This document shows positions 53,421 through 64,000 of a stretch of DNA of 64,000 nucleotides, piece after piece (positions within the stretch are counted from its first letter, which is position 1; every line of letters begins with the position of its first letter). Position numbers and translations under genes: made by a program. The notes under the pieces are model-generated. The model was given only the letters and a program-made list of their open reading frames with translations. It ran no database searches and had not been told where the DNA came from. This stretch comes from Apodospora peruviana (Eukaryota > Ascomycota > Sordariomycetes > Sordariales > Lasiosphaeriaceae), in the NCBI GenBank assembly GCA_033439685.1, contig JAUEDM010000002.1:6386001-6450000 (forward strand). Direction: 5' to 3'.

Positions 53421-56400
53421 ACCCAAACCATTACACCAAACCCCCCTCAATCGCAAAACGATGCCAGAATACCAAAGGTGTCAGCCTTTGGAATTCTAAT
53501 GGGTTATATACCGTTGACGGTGGCAATCAATTCAACCAAGGTTCAATCGCACCGACCGTCACACAGTTGGTGAAACCCATACTCAACCATCTCTTCCTTG
53601 CTTAGATCAGATGGAAGCTGGTTGGAATGAGCTGATACACAGTCGCCTTTTGGCAATTGCTCTCGGGGGCCTTGCCTCGGTGCACTTTCGAAACATGTAG
53701 GTTTCTCTTGTCTTGTTCTCGTTCTGCCCAGTTCGCTGACCTGGAGCCGGTGCTTGATGGCAGAACGGCATGTCGCATCCGACCTGCATTTCGCGACCCC
53801 GGGGCGCGCCCATATATATACACATCTACCTAACTTAGTATCGACCATACTCCTCCTCATCCATCCTCAGATATTGCCAATTCAGGCAGAGGCGAGCTTG
53901 AGACCTCTGATTTGCGGGCCACAACCAGAGTGACCCGGGTTGTGATCCGTGCCCATCCTCGAAAACGATCTTCCCCGACCAGCAGGATCGGAGAAACCTG
54001 ACTAGGTACGTCAAGAAGAACACTTGCAGAGGCTCGCGCCGTTGGATTGCCCGGAATGCACCCGCTTCAGCCTCCATACACTACCTACAATCTTTCCCAG
54101 ATTACGGCAGTAATCAATACAAGTACTTTGGCAATAGTTGTTGTGTCAACTGCGCATCTTGTGTGTTCTTTGGAACCGATACTCTTTGTGATTACCCCCT
54201 ACCTGAGACCTAACCTCTTTGTGTCTCTGTGGAGCAACAGACACTCTTGTGGTTCTTGTGTTGTCAAGAACACCCATACACAGGTTGTTACAGGATAGGG
54301 CCCGCCTATAGCGGGCCCCACGTCCCTAGTCGGACCAATAGACACATTTGCAAACAGCTTCATTAATCCCTTTACTTCGTAACTACGTCTGCAGGCTTCT
54401 TGATTCTTTAACATTGCAACCAAGAGCCAAGCATTATAAGTACCACGAGCTAATAAGGACCATTATCCCGGCGAGCCAGGATCACCAGGGGTCGGAGATC
54501 AAGCTAAGATTTCGTTCCCCAGACGCTGGATGTGATTGAGGTTAACAAGAAAATGTATGAATACGTTATGTCTGGCTCAACTACATCCATCCAGGCCTAC
54601 AATTTTTGACATGTAGTTAACTCGCGATGGGCAAGGCACTGTCAGGGCTTGCATTCTGAATAGAACCAGAATCGAGGCAAGCATCACAGGCCAAGGACAT
54701 AGAGCAAACATCACGAGCAGGCATTTATAAACAAGCATTATGGGCCCAACGAAGCGAACAGATTGAGCACCATAGAGGGCCAAGCACTGAAGAGAGGGTC
54801 AACCAAGGATTGTGCGGGCACATTGCTGGCATTAATCCTTTGAGCTTTAAACAGTGCTTGCAAACGATCAGCACGCATTCTCGAGCTGACTGTCGGGCGT
54901 TGCACCAGATAACCATTGTCAACACCACAGGTGCAAGCGAAACGGATACCGTAGTGCAAGCAAGGAAAATATCAGTCGTGCCCGTCAATTTTCAGACGGT
55001 CAATGTTTGCTCAATATATTTTCACATACCTAACTTGATGTTGCCGTCTATACTTCATCGACATTTACGGAGCCTCCATTTGCCCTATCAGCTGTTCTCA
55101 GGCCTTCCTAGGCTCTTTGCAACCCATTACTTTAGAGCCAACTCAATGGAGAAGTGGTAACCCCTTTCCCCCCCTTTGGGTGTGGCGGTGAGCCGAGGTT
55201 ATGGAGGTGCTCGGATCTGAAGCCACTTGATGTCCTGTCTGAGTGTCACCCATTTTCCCAATGGATTCCTCTGAGGCCAGCTCAGCGTCAGCATTGTCAC
55301 GGCACCTAGTCGGGGGGTTGCGACAGGCTGACAGCTCCTCTATTGACAGCTCCTCTATAGACTACTACGCGTGACTTGCAGAGTAAGCAAGTCATTCGCT
55401 CCTCTTTTGAGGATGTCTAGCATAGTGGTAGTAGTCTGTGCCGTGACACTCCAAATGGTTCGACAATCCATAAAAACAACCACCCAGGACCTTGAAGCAG
55501 ATGATGGTGCCAATGTCGGATCCGGCAAAGTCATTTAGGGTCAGGGCTCCCTCGATCCATTTATCGACAGCAATGTCATAGCCTTTGATGATCCAGTTTC
55601 TAGACTCGTTGTGACTAATGTCAGAGTGACTTCCGTAAAACAGAAACTTGTCGTTGTTGTAGATGAATATCTGGCAGAATACAATCGGTGAACGGTGAGA
55701 ATTTTCTGTTGCCGGGCATTGAATACGACAAGCCAGCTGATTCGATCAGGCATTTGGTGGTATAGACTGGTGCATCACGTTCTCCACATATTCGCTGTCT
55801 TTTCATACTGATCTTGTGCTTGCTTCGACAACGCAGGTTACGTAGGATCCAGATTTAGTCTTGCACAGTAAATAGGTCTAACATTTGTAGTCCTGTAACT
55901 TAGAGTCTTTGTTGCCTCAGACTATAACCCGAGTCACTATGGTTGTGCCCTGTGCGGATGATCGCTTCCTGCAGGTCTCACAACAACCATCATCCCCAAG
56001 GGAATTCTTCCGGTATTTAACTGTGACCTCCATACCGTCTTACATGCCTCTCGCCGCTTCTACTTCAATAACTCACCGGCCCGATATTTTCCTCTCCCTA
56101 AAACAAGCCACAGGGCTACAGTCATAGTTTAACAGCCGGAAAGAATTGTTCTCAGCTCTGCAATACAATTGACAGACAACCTGTTCATCGTCAACATCAG
56201 ATCTCACAAAGTTGATTCGTGCATAGTTTTCCATAACTCAATGTCATTAACGCCTTCTAAAGAATCTTGAAACGTCTTCCCAGCCACACATAGGGATCGG
56301 GTGACGTCGGTATCCAGAAGTAAATGGAAAGTTTTGATATATACACTGGGCTGTGGCTGCTGGCTGTGCGTTTGTGCCCTTGGTTGTGAAGCAACACAGG

Positions 56401-58174
56401 GATACCGATACCGATCTTGAACGGAAACTAGCTATGATTTAGGAGACGTCACCATGAAGACCCGGGATTTTATTGCTATGATGGAATAACTTCAAGACGA
56501 ATTATAAAGACTATGAAATAATTGGATAAAACATCTTGAAACCGACCTGGACAGCTGCTGTAAAGTTTTAATACAACCAATTATTTCACTATCTTTACGC
56601 TGCGCCCTTTGCAGACAATCTCTTAGATCAGCGCGGTATCACGACCTCATCTTCAATTACTCTATGCTTACGCTTAAGAGAAACATTCACAACTGGTACT
56701 TTAGTCGCAAGCTTCCTCTTGTCGTCATGACCAGCATACCCAAAGAGAGAAATAAAATACGGGATAGTAATAGCGACCGGGCTACACTCCTCCCTGGGGA
56801 GATACGGTGAATTAATCTCCCAATTCTCAGGTACATTCAAGAGTTGAGTTTTTAAACACAGTGGCTGGGGATGTTTCAAAACCGGCTGGATAGCTTTATC
56901 TGGCAGGACTGGCATCAGGAACTCCACATACATCTGGATCAGCACGCACCTCAATGGACCCTTATGAGCGCCCAACGGCTCGCGAGCTTCTCGATCAACT
57001 CTCTTTCCAGCCAACTCACGCTTGATTACACATCCGCAAACTGATGCCACCTGGACGAGCTTGGGAGTGTCGCCACTTGCGGACAGGACTAACGGGGCGA
57101 CAGTGATATACCCGGCGGCACCTACTGCCATGGATTGGACGCAAACGGTGGCCACATCGATTGTTCAAGGAGTCTGTCAGCCTACGCAGCAGAATGAGAG
57201 CATGCAACCGCCGCAGCCAAACCCAGGGCTAGTCCATTCACCAAAGGCGCCTCCCAATCGACCGGTACAGCTAAGAGCGCGGTCTGTTGAGTCCTCAAAG
57301 TCCGCAGACGAAAGGAAAGGTCACAGGCGTGGGTCGTCACAGAGTGGGCCGTCTCGACCCGCACGGGTACCAAAACGAACACTCTCAAGCGGAAAGGGGC
57401 GGCCAAAATCGAGAAGCATATAGAAGGCACAGGAGTTGCGTGCATTGGGAATTTGACAGAAATCAACGTTTCCCGCCACTGAAGGGCGGGGTCAAGGGGG
57501 GGTCCTGCTCCGGGCAACCAGCGTAGTGCATTATCTACATCCAATTGTTTTCTCAGATCTGAACGGTGAAACATCCTGTTTCCGATGATTGGATCTCAGG
57601 CTTTCGCTCCGGGATGTAGGCGGCTGGGCTGAGCAGCTAGCTCTCTGAGCGGGTGCTATCCCGCCCCGCGCTGGTTACTTGTGAGTCACAGAGTCATCGA
57701 GATTGGACGCGTAGCGCTGGGCCTGCGTAGCAAGGCGAGGCACCGCCGTCCTCACTGGTGGCATAGATGAAATATAAGGTTCCGAGAAGAACCACCAAGG
57801 GCGATCAGGGCTTCATAAGACCGCCGCTTACTGCGAGGAATGTTCACAGGTGGACAACCCAATCACGTGTTGTAGTTCAACCTCAGGCAACAACAGCTCG
57901 CTCAAGAACGGGTCTAAATATTCCAGCTCTGCTCAGCTCCCTGTAGAGCGCAATACCTTCAATTTCTGCCATCTAGCGACTCAGCAACAAACGCCAAAGC
58001 TGCTACACTAATAAGACAACGCGGACGCACCGCCAGCCTGGATCCATACCGCAACACCCTAGGTCCGTTGATAAGCTGGGGGTGACCATCGGTTGCGTTT
58101 TGCAAGTCCACCCCATATAGACACCGATCATCTAAATTGGCGGGAGGAGCGGGGTTGACCCAGGACGGAAAGCC
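53421..58174. other. Gene-poor region (4.7 kb)
   Basis: No gene is supported with confidence. Overlapping open frames at 57022-57423 (plus; Ser/Arg/Pro-rich end, KGHRRGSSQSGPSRPARVPK) and 56628-57155 (minus) lack an ATG at their starts. The plus frame could be the last exon of an unrecognised gene. A perfect 8-bp inverted repeat (GGGCCCGC / GCGGGCCC) sits at 54298-54318. Confidence 0.4.
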
Positions 58175-61100
58175 ATGGACCTGACGACAGCAGCATACCT
58201 CGTCATCTTCCTTCTCTCGATCGCATTTCTCTACGACCAAGCCACAAAGAGAATACCAAGCCGGCTAGACTCTAACCAAGCCCCGAAGTCGAGGTTTGAA
58301 CTTGTCCCGGTAGGCGCCAACGGTTTACCAACGCGGAAAGACGGATTTGAGTATGCAGAACCCGGCCGCTACTGCAACAAGAGATTTCTAACAGAAGCAG
58401 TATCATCTTTGTCCACGGCCTAGGGTCTAACCCCGACACAACATGGCGGGTGACAAAACTTGCGGCGACTGTCAATACACCTGAAGAAGCGGCAACGGAT
58501 AACGCGCAGTTCGTGAATTGGGTCAGCGACTTCCTCCCCATCGACATCCTCGAATCGACAAACACCGATGTTCGCATATTCTTTTACAACTACGACTCAT
58601 ACTGGAAGAGGGATGCGGTGTACACACGTTTGGCAAACCTTGGGAATGAGCTCCTTGAGCACATTAATGAGGGGATCCGTATGTCCGAGATTGTGAGCAT
58701 TAAAGATCAGGCTCAGCTTTGAAGTATTGCTGACATACTTCAACCCTAGGAGCGAAGCCGAAACTTGATCTTTGTGGCACATAGCTTTGGCGGTCTAGTT
58801 GTCAAACGGGTAAGCTGACAAACCTCTCTGAATAACAACGCACACTATAGTAACTGTAGTAGGCACTTGTTCAAGCCCAGATGAGTCGAGACTTTGGCCA
58901 CATTGCTGAACATACCAAGTCGATCCTCTTTTTGGGCACACCGCATCGTGGGACCAGTTTTGGCTCATGGGGCTGGCTAGCGGCACAAGCTCTCCAGCCG
59001 CTTGGCTCGAATCCACTCCTCCTAGCCAACTTGGAGTACGATTCGATTTCGTTGCATGACTTCCATAAGGAATTCATGGCGATTGCTCAGGACGACCTGT
59101 GCGTGTTTAACTTTTTCGAGAAGCGGCCGACACGACTTCTCCGGTTGTGGTTCATTCAATGGCAGCAATTTGTAAGTAGAATGTTAGCTTGGACAGAGCG
59201 TGCTAATATTAGATCCAGTGTGTTCGTGAACAGTCCGCCACATACGAAGGCCAAAACGTCCGGAATATTGGCCTATCCGTTGATCACTACGGGCTTAACA
59301 AGTTCGGATCGAGACAGGATGTAAGCTATAAGACAATACTCGCAAAGCTTGTCGAGGTAACAAAATCTCCGACTCGGTCAGACAAGCGCCACTACGCTGT
59401 CCCGCTTGAGACTGTACATACCTATACGGAGCGAGCCAAGCTATCGGCGGAACTTGAGCAAAAGCTACAAACACGGCACGAGAAAGCAAGCATTTCCTAT
59501 GCTGTTGCGCTTCACGGACTAGGTGGTGCTGGCAAATCCCAGCTGGCGCTAGCCTATGCCGAGAAGCATAAAGATCGATATAACCCCATTCTCTGGATCG
59601 ATGCGACAGATGAGGAGGCAGTGCGATCTAGCTTTAAAAGATGTGCTGCGGAGCTTGGGCTTCCGGAGGAGCGTGCCGAGAAGCAGGAGTCCGTTCTTAC
59701 AGACGGAGTCGTGCAAGCAGTGCTCCGATGGCTTCGCGATAGAACAGAGACGGACAACAAATGGCTAGTGATTGTCGACAATGCAGACGATGTCAGCTGG
59801 GGGATCCAGAAGATCATGCCAAAGGGAAACCAGGGAAGCGTCATTGTAACCAGTCGAGACAACAGAAGCGTGCGGCTCGTCCCAGGTACTTGCGAGTCGG
59901 TGCACGTTGACGTCATGTCACCGATGGAAGGAGTAGCACTTCTCCTCAAACATCTGCAGCTCAAAACAGAGTCAGCTTTGGAGGAGATCCAAAGGAACTG
60001 CGACAAGATAGCACAACGACTTGGATATTTGGCGCTTGCTATCGACCTTGCAGGCGCCTACATTGGCAACGACTCTACACCTAAGCATGCCTTGTCGCAG
60101 TATCTCGCAGACTACGATAGACACCGTGATGAGCTCTTACAGATGGACGGCTTCCAGGGGCTATTGCCAACAGAGAAAACAGTGTGGACAGTCTGGGATA
60201 CCATCTTACAGAAGATTAGAAGAAAGTATTCGCGCCTGCAGCCCGATCTACTGCTGACGTTCCTAGCACAGTTCAAAGGCAGCATTGTGCAGGACGAATC
60301 GTTCCGTCTAGCGTGTCTTGGTATGGAAGAGGTCGACGCTGAGCTAGATGGCGAAGCTGATAAAGTTATGCCCGCCTGTCTTAGGCAATTTCTGCCACTT
60401 GACAAGGGCGAATGGGATAGTTTCCGGTACCGGCAGAGTTGCGGTGTACTGGTCCGTTACAGCCTGCTACAGCGAGTGGAGGGGCAGTGGTCTGGGGTAA
60501 CCATGCACAGTCTTGTGCAGTGGCGAGCGATGCAGAGCGAGCGAGATCAACCGTGGCGCTGGTGGTATACGACGTTCATTCTAGCGGCCTGCTGTCGAAT
60601 GACAAGAGGAGAGGAGCAGCCTGAGTTCCGCCGACATCTAATAGTGCATCTTCCAAATATAAGTGAAAGCGATGCTGAAGATGGGGACTGGAGAAGACAA
60701 GAGGGTTTAATAGGATCCACATTTGGTCGTATGTACTACGACGAAGGCCGGTGGTCAGAAGCCGAGAAGCTGTTTATGCAGGTGATGGAGACTCGCAAGA
60801 CCAAGCTTGGGGCCGATCACCCTTCTACGCTGACGAGCATGGCCAACCTAGCGTCGACATACAGGAACCAGGGCCGGTGGGAGGAGGCTGAGAAGCTGTT
60901 TGTGCAGGTGATGGAGACTCGCAAGACCAAGCTTGGAGTCGATCACCCAGATACGCTGACAAGCATGGCGAACCTAGCGTCGACATTTTGGAACCAGGGC
61001 CGGTGGGAGGAGGCTGAGAAGCTGTTTGTGCAGGTGATGGAGACTCGCAAGACCAAGCTTGGGGTCGATCACCCAGATACGCTGACAAGCATGGCCAACC

Positions 61101-61750
61101 TAGCGTCGACATTTTGGAACCAGGGCCGGTGGGAGGAGGCTGAGAAGCTGGAGGTGCAGGTGATGGAGACTCGCAAGACCAAGCTTGGGGTCGATCACCC
61201 AGATACGCTGACAAGCATGGCCAACCTAGCATCGACATACAGGAACCAGGGCCGGTGGGAGGAGGCTGAGAAGCTGGAGGTGCAGGTGATGGAGACTCGC
61301 AAGACCAAGCTTGGGGCCGATCACCCTTCTACGCTGACCAGCATGGCCAACCTAGCGTCGACATTTTGGAACCAGGGCCGGTGGGAGGAGGCTGAGAAGC
61401 TGGAGGTGCAGGTGATGGAGACGAGCAAGACCAAGCTTGGGGTCGATCACCCTTCTACGCTGACGAGCATGGCCAACCTAGCGTCGACATACAGAAACCA
61501 GGGCCGGTGGGAGGAGGCTGAGAAGCTGTTTGTGCAGGTGATGGAGACTCGCAAGACCAAGCTTGGGGCCGATCACCCTTCTACGCTGATGAGCATGCAT
61601 AACCTCGCTTTCACTTGGAAAGATCAAGGTCGACATGCACATGCTTTGGCACTGATGGAGGACTGCACCCAGGCTCGGCGGCGAGTGCTTGGCGAAGAGC
61701 ATCCGTACACGCTGTTTTCTTTGTCCACCGTCGCCAAGTGGAGTACGTAA
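58175..61750 (+). CDS. NLR protein: alpha/beta hydrolase (SesB-type) - NB-ARC - TPR
   Basis: STAND-class immune-type receptor, about 1122 residues, five exons: 58175-58350, 58401-58692, 58750-58809, 58863-59171 and 59219-61750. All introns are 47-57 bp GT-AG and the frame is continuous. The N-terminus is a membrane segment (AAYLVIFLLSIAFLY). A lipase-like domain follows, with DIIFVHGLGSNPDTTW at about 59, nucleophile Ser168 in VAHSFGGLVVKR and LGTPHRGT. The NB-ARC has P-loop GLGGAGKS at 379-386, Walker B WLVIVDNADD (Asp466) and VIVTSRDN. The C-terminus holds eight TPR units of 42 residues (789 to end), the first seven almost identical. Relatives govern heterokaryon incompatibility and regulated cell death in fungi; the ligand presumably binds the repeats. 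Every frame is open, so the gene looks functional. Confidence 0.92.
60746..61627 (+). repeat. 126-bp coding tandem repeat (7 TPR units)
   Basis: Seven head-to-tail copies of 126 bp, each a 42-residue TPR of the kinesin-light-chain type (GRWEEAEKLFVQVMETRKTK...). Differences between units fall mainly at repeat positions 10 (F/E), 23 (V/A), 27 (D/S) and 39-40 (FW/YR). Units 2 and 3 are identical in protein and differ at only about two bases. The last unit (61628-61750) is diverged. Confidence 0.95.
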
Positions 61751-61783
61751 CAACCTGTGTATGGGTGTCCTACTGCTGCTGCA

Positions 61784-61860
61784 CTTTACGTCGGTTGTGA
61801 GCATCGGTCCGACGGAGACGTGGCTTTACGTCGGTTGTGGGCATCGGTCCGACGGAGACG
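61784..61860. repeat. Direct repeat, 37 bp x 2 (period 40)
   Basis: The unit at 61784-61820 (ctttacgtcggttgtg...) is repeated at 61824-61860 with one base change. Each unit also contains a CGTCGG / CCGACG inverted pair. It lies immediately 3' of the NLR stop codon. Confidence 0.85.
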
Positions 61861-61912
61861 CTATGGATGGCGGCGCACTCGTTTACCCGTAACTGACTGT
61901 TATGCCACAAGG

Positions 61913-62034
61913 ACATCGAGTCGATGTCATTGAGGAAAAAAGAATTGGCGCGCGCTGATTGGCCAGTCAAAGGAGAAGTGGGGCCACACCCAAGTCGATG
62001 TCATTGAGGAAATGGCACCCCCAATGACATCGAC
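61913..62034. repeat. Cluster of inverted and direct copies of a 19-bp element
   Basis: The 19-mer gtcgatgtcattgaggaaa occurs at 61920-61938 and again at 61994-62012. An inverted copy of its first 13 bases lies at 62022-62034. The first copy overlaps a perfect 15-base palindrome (acatcgagtcgatgt, 61913-61927). The arrangement resembles the terminal or subterminal repeats of a DNA transposon, but no transposase is seen. Confidence 0.7.
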
Positions 62035-62492
62035 TCAAAACAAGGTCCGATGCGAAAAAATTTGGTATCGACCCCCCCCAAAGTGCCCATTTCCATGCCG
62101 ATTCGATCATTGTTTCTGCGCGTAGATGTCGCGTTCGTCGTGTGCAGCGAGTGCGTCGAATGTTAGAGTTCAAAGTTGGGGTTAACGCACGGACCGGTCC
62201 CGGTCGGGGGGGGGGAGTTTGCCAAGGTTCGGAGCCGTCAGGGGTGGCGGCCAATTGCCTGGTCATCCGGATCCAGGGCTGGCGGGAGTCGGTCCCCCGG
62301 GGCGTTGCCAGGATCGAGAGTAAAATTACGGGATATGGGAAAGAAAAAAAGGGGGTGGGAAACGATGAGAAAGAAAATATCCATACACATTCAGAATACC
62401 AACATTTTCCCAACAAGTCTGTTGTACACCGAGGTCCAAAAGAACAAAAAACAAAAAATACTTTCATTCATACCACGGGGAGTCACATCAAC

Positions 62493-63920
62493 ATGCATCC
62501 GTTCAATGATATGTTTGTGCCATTAGGCCAGTATCGCGTAGCAATTTGCAGTTTGTCATTATGCCGTATTGCCCGGTTCGATCAAGACGCACGTTGACAC
62601 GCACCAACGTTATTTGCCGGCACAGCATCGCCAGCAGATCGCCGCGCATGCATTGGAGTTAAAAAGACAGGGGGTTTTGGCGTCGAGCAGCGACGGAATC
62701 CGGTTCCCCACCCCGGAGGATACGGCCGTCCCGGGTTTACCAGTTTGGGCCGATGGGAAGAAGTGCATGGTTCCCGGGCCGGACGGCCAGGCGTGCGGCC
62801 ACATTCGACGGACCAAGCGTGGCATCCAAGTGCATTGCCGAGATAGCCATAGTTGGGTCAACCGGCGGGCGCGTGGTGGAAAGCCGGGCGCCGTTGCCGC
62901 AGGCGGTCAAGGCGACGTTTGGGTCGACGGCATACATTGCCAGCAATTCGGCAAGACAGGGGCGTTGCAGCGGTTGTTCAAAGTTACGCCAGCACCATCC
63001 ACATCGATAGTTGAAGGCAGCGTAGATCAGAGCCAGCCGAACCAGCAGAGCAGATACTGGCCCAGTTTGGCGAGTTGGCCAAAGCTGTCAAAGATAAGGA
63101 CCAAAACGCGGCAGCGGTGATCGGTGAGCAGTCGAGGTTTTCCGCCAACATGTGGGTACGCCGGACCGGTTGGCCCCGGCATTTACGGGGATTCGACCGG
63201 GAATGGTTGGCCGGTATGGTACAGCCACGAGATACGGGAAAAGGGAAGGAGAAGAATTACGGGGACGAGAAAGAGGACGATGAAGGAGCGGCAAGCGAGG
63301 AGGCGTTGGCCCATGTTTTGTTAGCAGTAGATCGGGTGATTTGGCGGGCGCAGCGTGTATCCCGGGTTGATATAGTTGGGTCAGCGGCCATCAATTATAC
63401 CAGCAGACGCGAGGCGGGTGGCGAATCGAATGAAAAGCCGTTTCACGTAGAGCAAAAGGGGCAGACGATGGAGCGGTATACAGAGTCGTGGAAGTCAGTT
63501 GTGGCATACGTGTGGCGGACATTCCATTTACAGCCGGCAGATGCGGCCGAAGCAGCAAAAACGAGGGGGTCGATGGGAAACAGGGAAACAGACGGTGGAT
63601 TGGAGGATGAAGGAGACGGCAACAGGAAGAGTGGTTGCAAAGGCCAGGCCGGGCACGGAGAGCGGAGGACGCAGAACCAGCGGCCGGCATACTATTTCAC
63701 CGCACACCAGGCCGAGGTGTGGGAGCAGGTGCAAGAAGCCGCGTACGCATGTATTAGAACGGAGAGCCCGGCGGAGTACCCGGTAGAGTACCCGGCGGAA
63801 AACCCAGCGGAAAACCCGGCGGAAAACCCGGCAGAAAACCCGGACCCGTATGATAGCGAAGGCACAAATACGGAAGATCAGTATTTGGAGGACCCCGGTA
63901 TGGAGTCAAGGGATCAGTGA
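62493..63920 (+). pseudogene. OrsD-like zinc-finger protein (DUF3505), frameshifted
   Basis: Start candidate ATG 62493 (MHPFNDMFVPLGQYRVAIC). At about 62550 the frame breaks inside a C2H2-like finger. Reading across a 2-bp slip would restore a C-x2-C...H-x3-H spacing (ICSL, then CHYAVLPGSIKTHVDTH). The next frame, to about 63045, carries GLPVWADGKKCMVPGPDG and CGHIRRTKRGIQVHCRDSHS, a second C2H2-like finger typical of OrsD/DUF3505 proteins. A second shift near 63045 leads to the helical C-terminal part (FGELAKAVKDKDQ, ESWKSVVAYVWRTFHLQPAD, AYYFTAHQAEVWEQVQEAAY) and a stop at 63920. Such proteins occur in the Aspergillus orsellinic acid cluster and widely in fungal accessory DNA; their function is unclear. 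A sequencing error could account for one shift, less easily both. Confidence 0.7.
63768..63843 (+). repeat. 12-bp coding repeat (Pro-Ala-Glu-Asn)
   Basis: About six tandem units of 12 bp inside the OrsD-like frame encode PAEY/PVEY then PAEN repeats. This is a low-complexity expansion near the C-terminus. Confidence 0.85.
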
Positions 63921-64000
63921 TGAAGAGATGGGAGAGGAAATGGACCAGGAAAGAGGCCCGCGGCGGAGCCCCAATATATGTAACCATGGTCGGCCGCAAG

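Noticed and set aside
54298..54318. GC-rich perfect inverted repeat as a terminator or RNA gene
   Set aside because: Short palindrome without a T-run, A/B boxes or a neighbouring gene; no basis for assigning a function.
56628..57155. 175-codon minus-strand frame
   Set aside because: No ATG at its start, no recognisable domain, and it overlaps an equally plausible plus-strand frame.
60825..61238. Minus-strand repetitive frame opposite the TPR repeats
   Set aside because: It is the antisense shadow of the 126-bp repeat; its periodicity comes from the sense-strand TPR coding.

Overview
The window is nuclear DNA of a filamentous ascomycete, most likely a sordariomycete close to the Sordariales. 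I base this on short (47-270 bp) GT-AG introns, an intron-containing tRNA-Gln, fungal lineage genes (Zn2Cys6 factor, PTH11/rhodopsin-type membrane protein, GH6 cellulase, RIB1, fungal RVT, SesB-type NLR, OrsD-like protein) and Tad-like LINE remnants. No species is assigned.

Left part (1-35 kb) is mostly ordinary and intact: a small Thr/Pro-rich surface protein, ribosomal protein eS24, the eEF2 lysine methyltransferase EFM3/FAM86, a Zn2Cys6 regulator with a 6.7 kb gene-poor upstream region, a PPIL4-type cyclophilin-RRM protein, an uncharacterised coiled-coil protein, a long gene-poor stretch, then a domesticated reverse transcriptase (RVT), a Thr/Ser-rich protein, a GH6 cellulase without a cellulose-binding module, a seven-transmembrane rhodopsin-like protein, tRNA-Gln(CUG) and GTP cyclohydrolase II.

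Right part (36-64 kb) is accessory in character: a decayed VIT/vWA gene, a decayed highly reducing polyketide synthase, two secreted-type unknown proteins, two Tad-like LINE fragments, a small cysteine-containing secreted protein beside one of them, a broken FAD-linked oxidase, gene-poor DNA, an intact five-exon NLR (alpha/beta hydrolase - NB-ARC - near-identical TPR repeats), a repeat cluster, and a frameshifted OrsD-like zinc-finger gene running toward the window edge.

The most striking observation is in the RVT gene at 22674-25745. Between the RT motif-2 region and motif 3 its protein carries a near-perfect copy of the histone H3 N-terminal tail. Residues 426-457 match H3 residues 1-32 at 30 of 32 positions (A1 to G and K9 to R are the only changes), and weaker similarity continues to about H3 residue 40. 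A strongly acidic stretch follows directly. The reading frame is intact across the whole 1023-residue protein. This looks like a histone mimic fused into a cellular reverse transcriptase.
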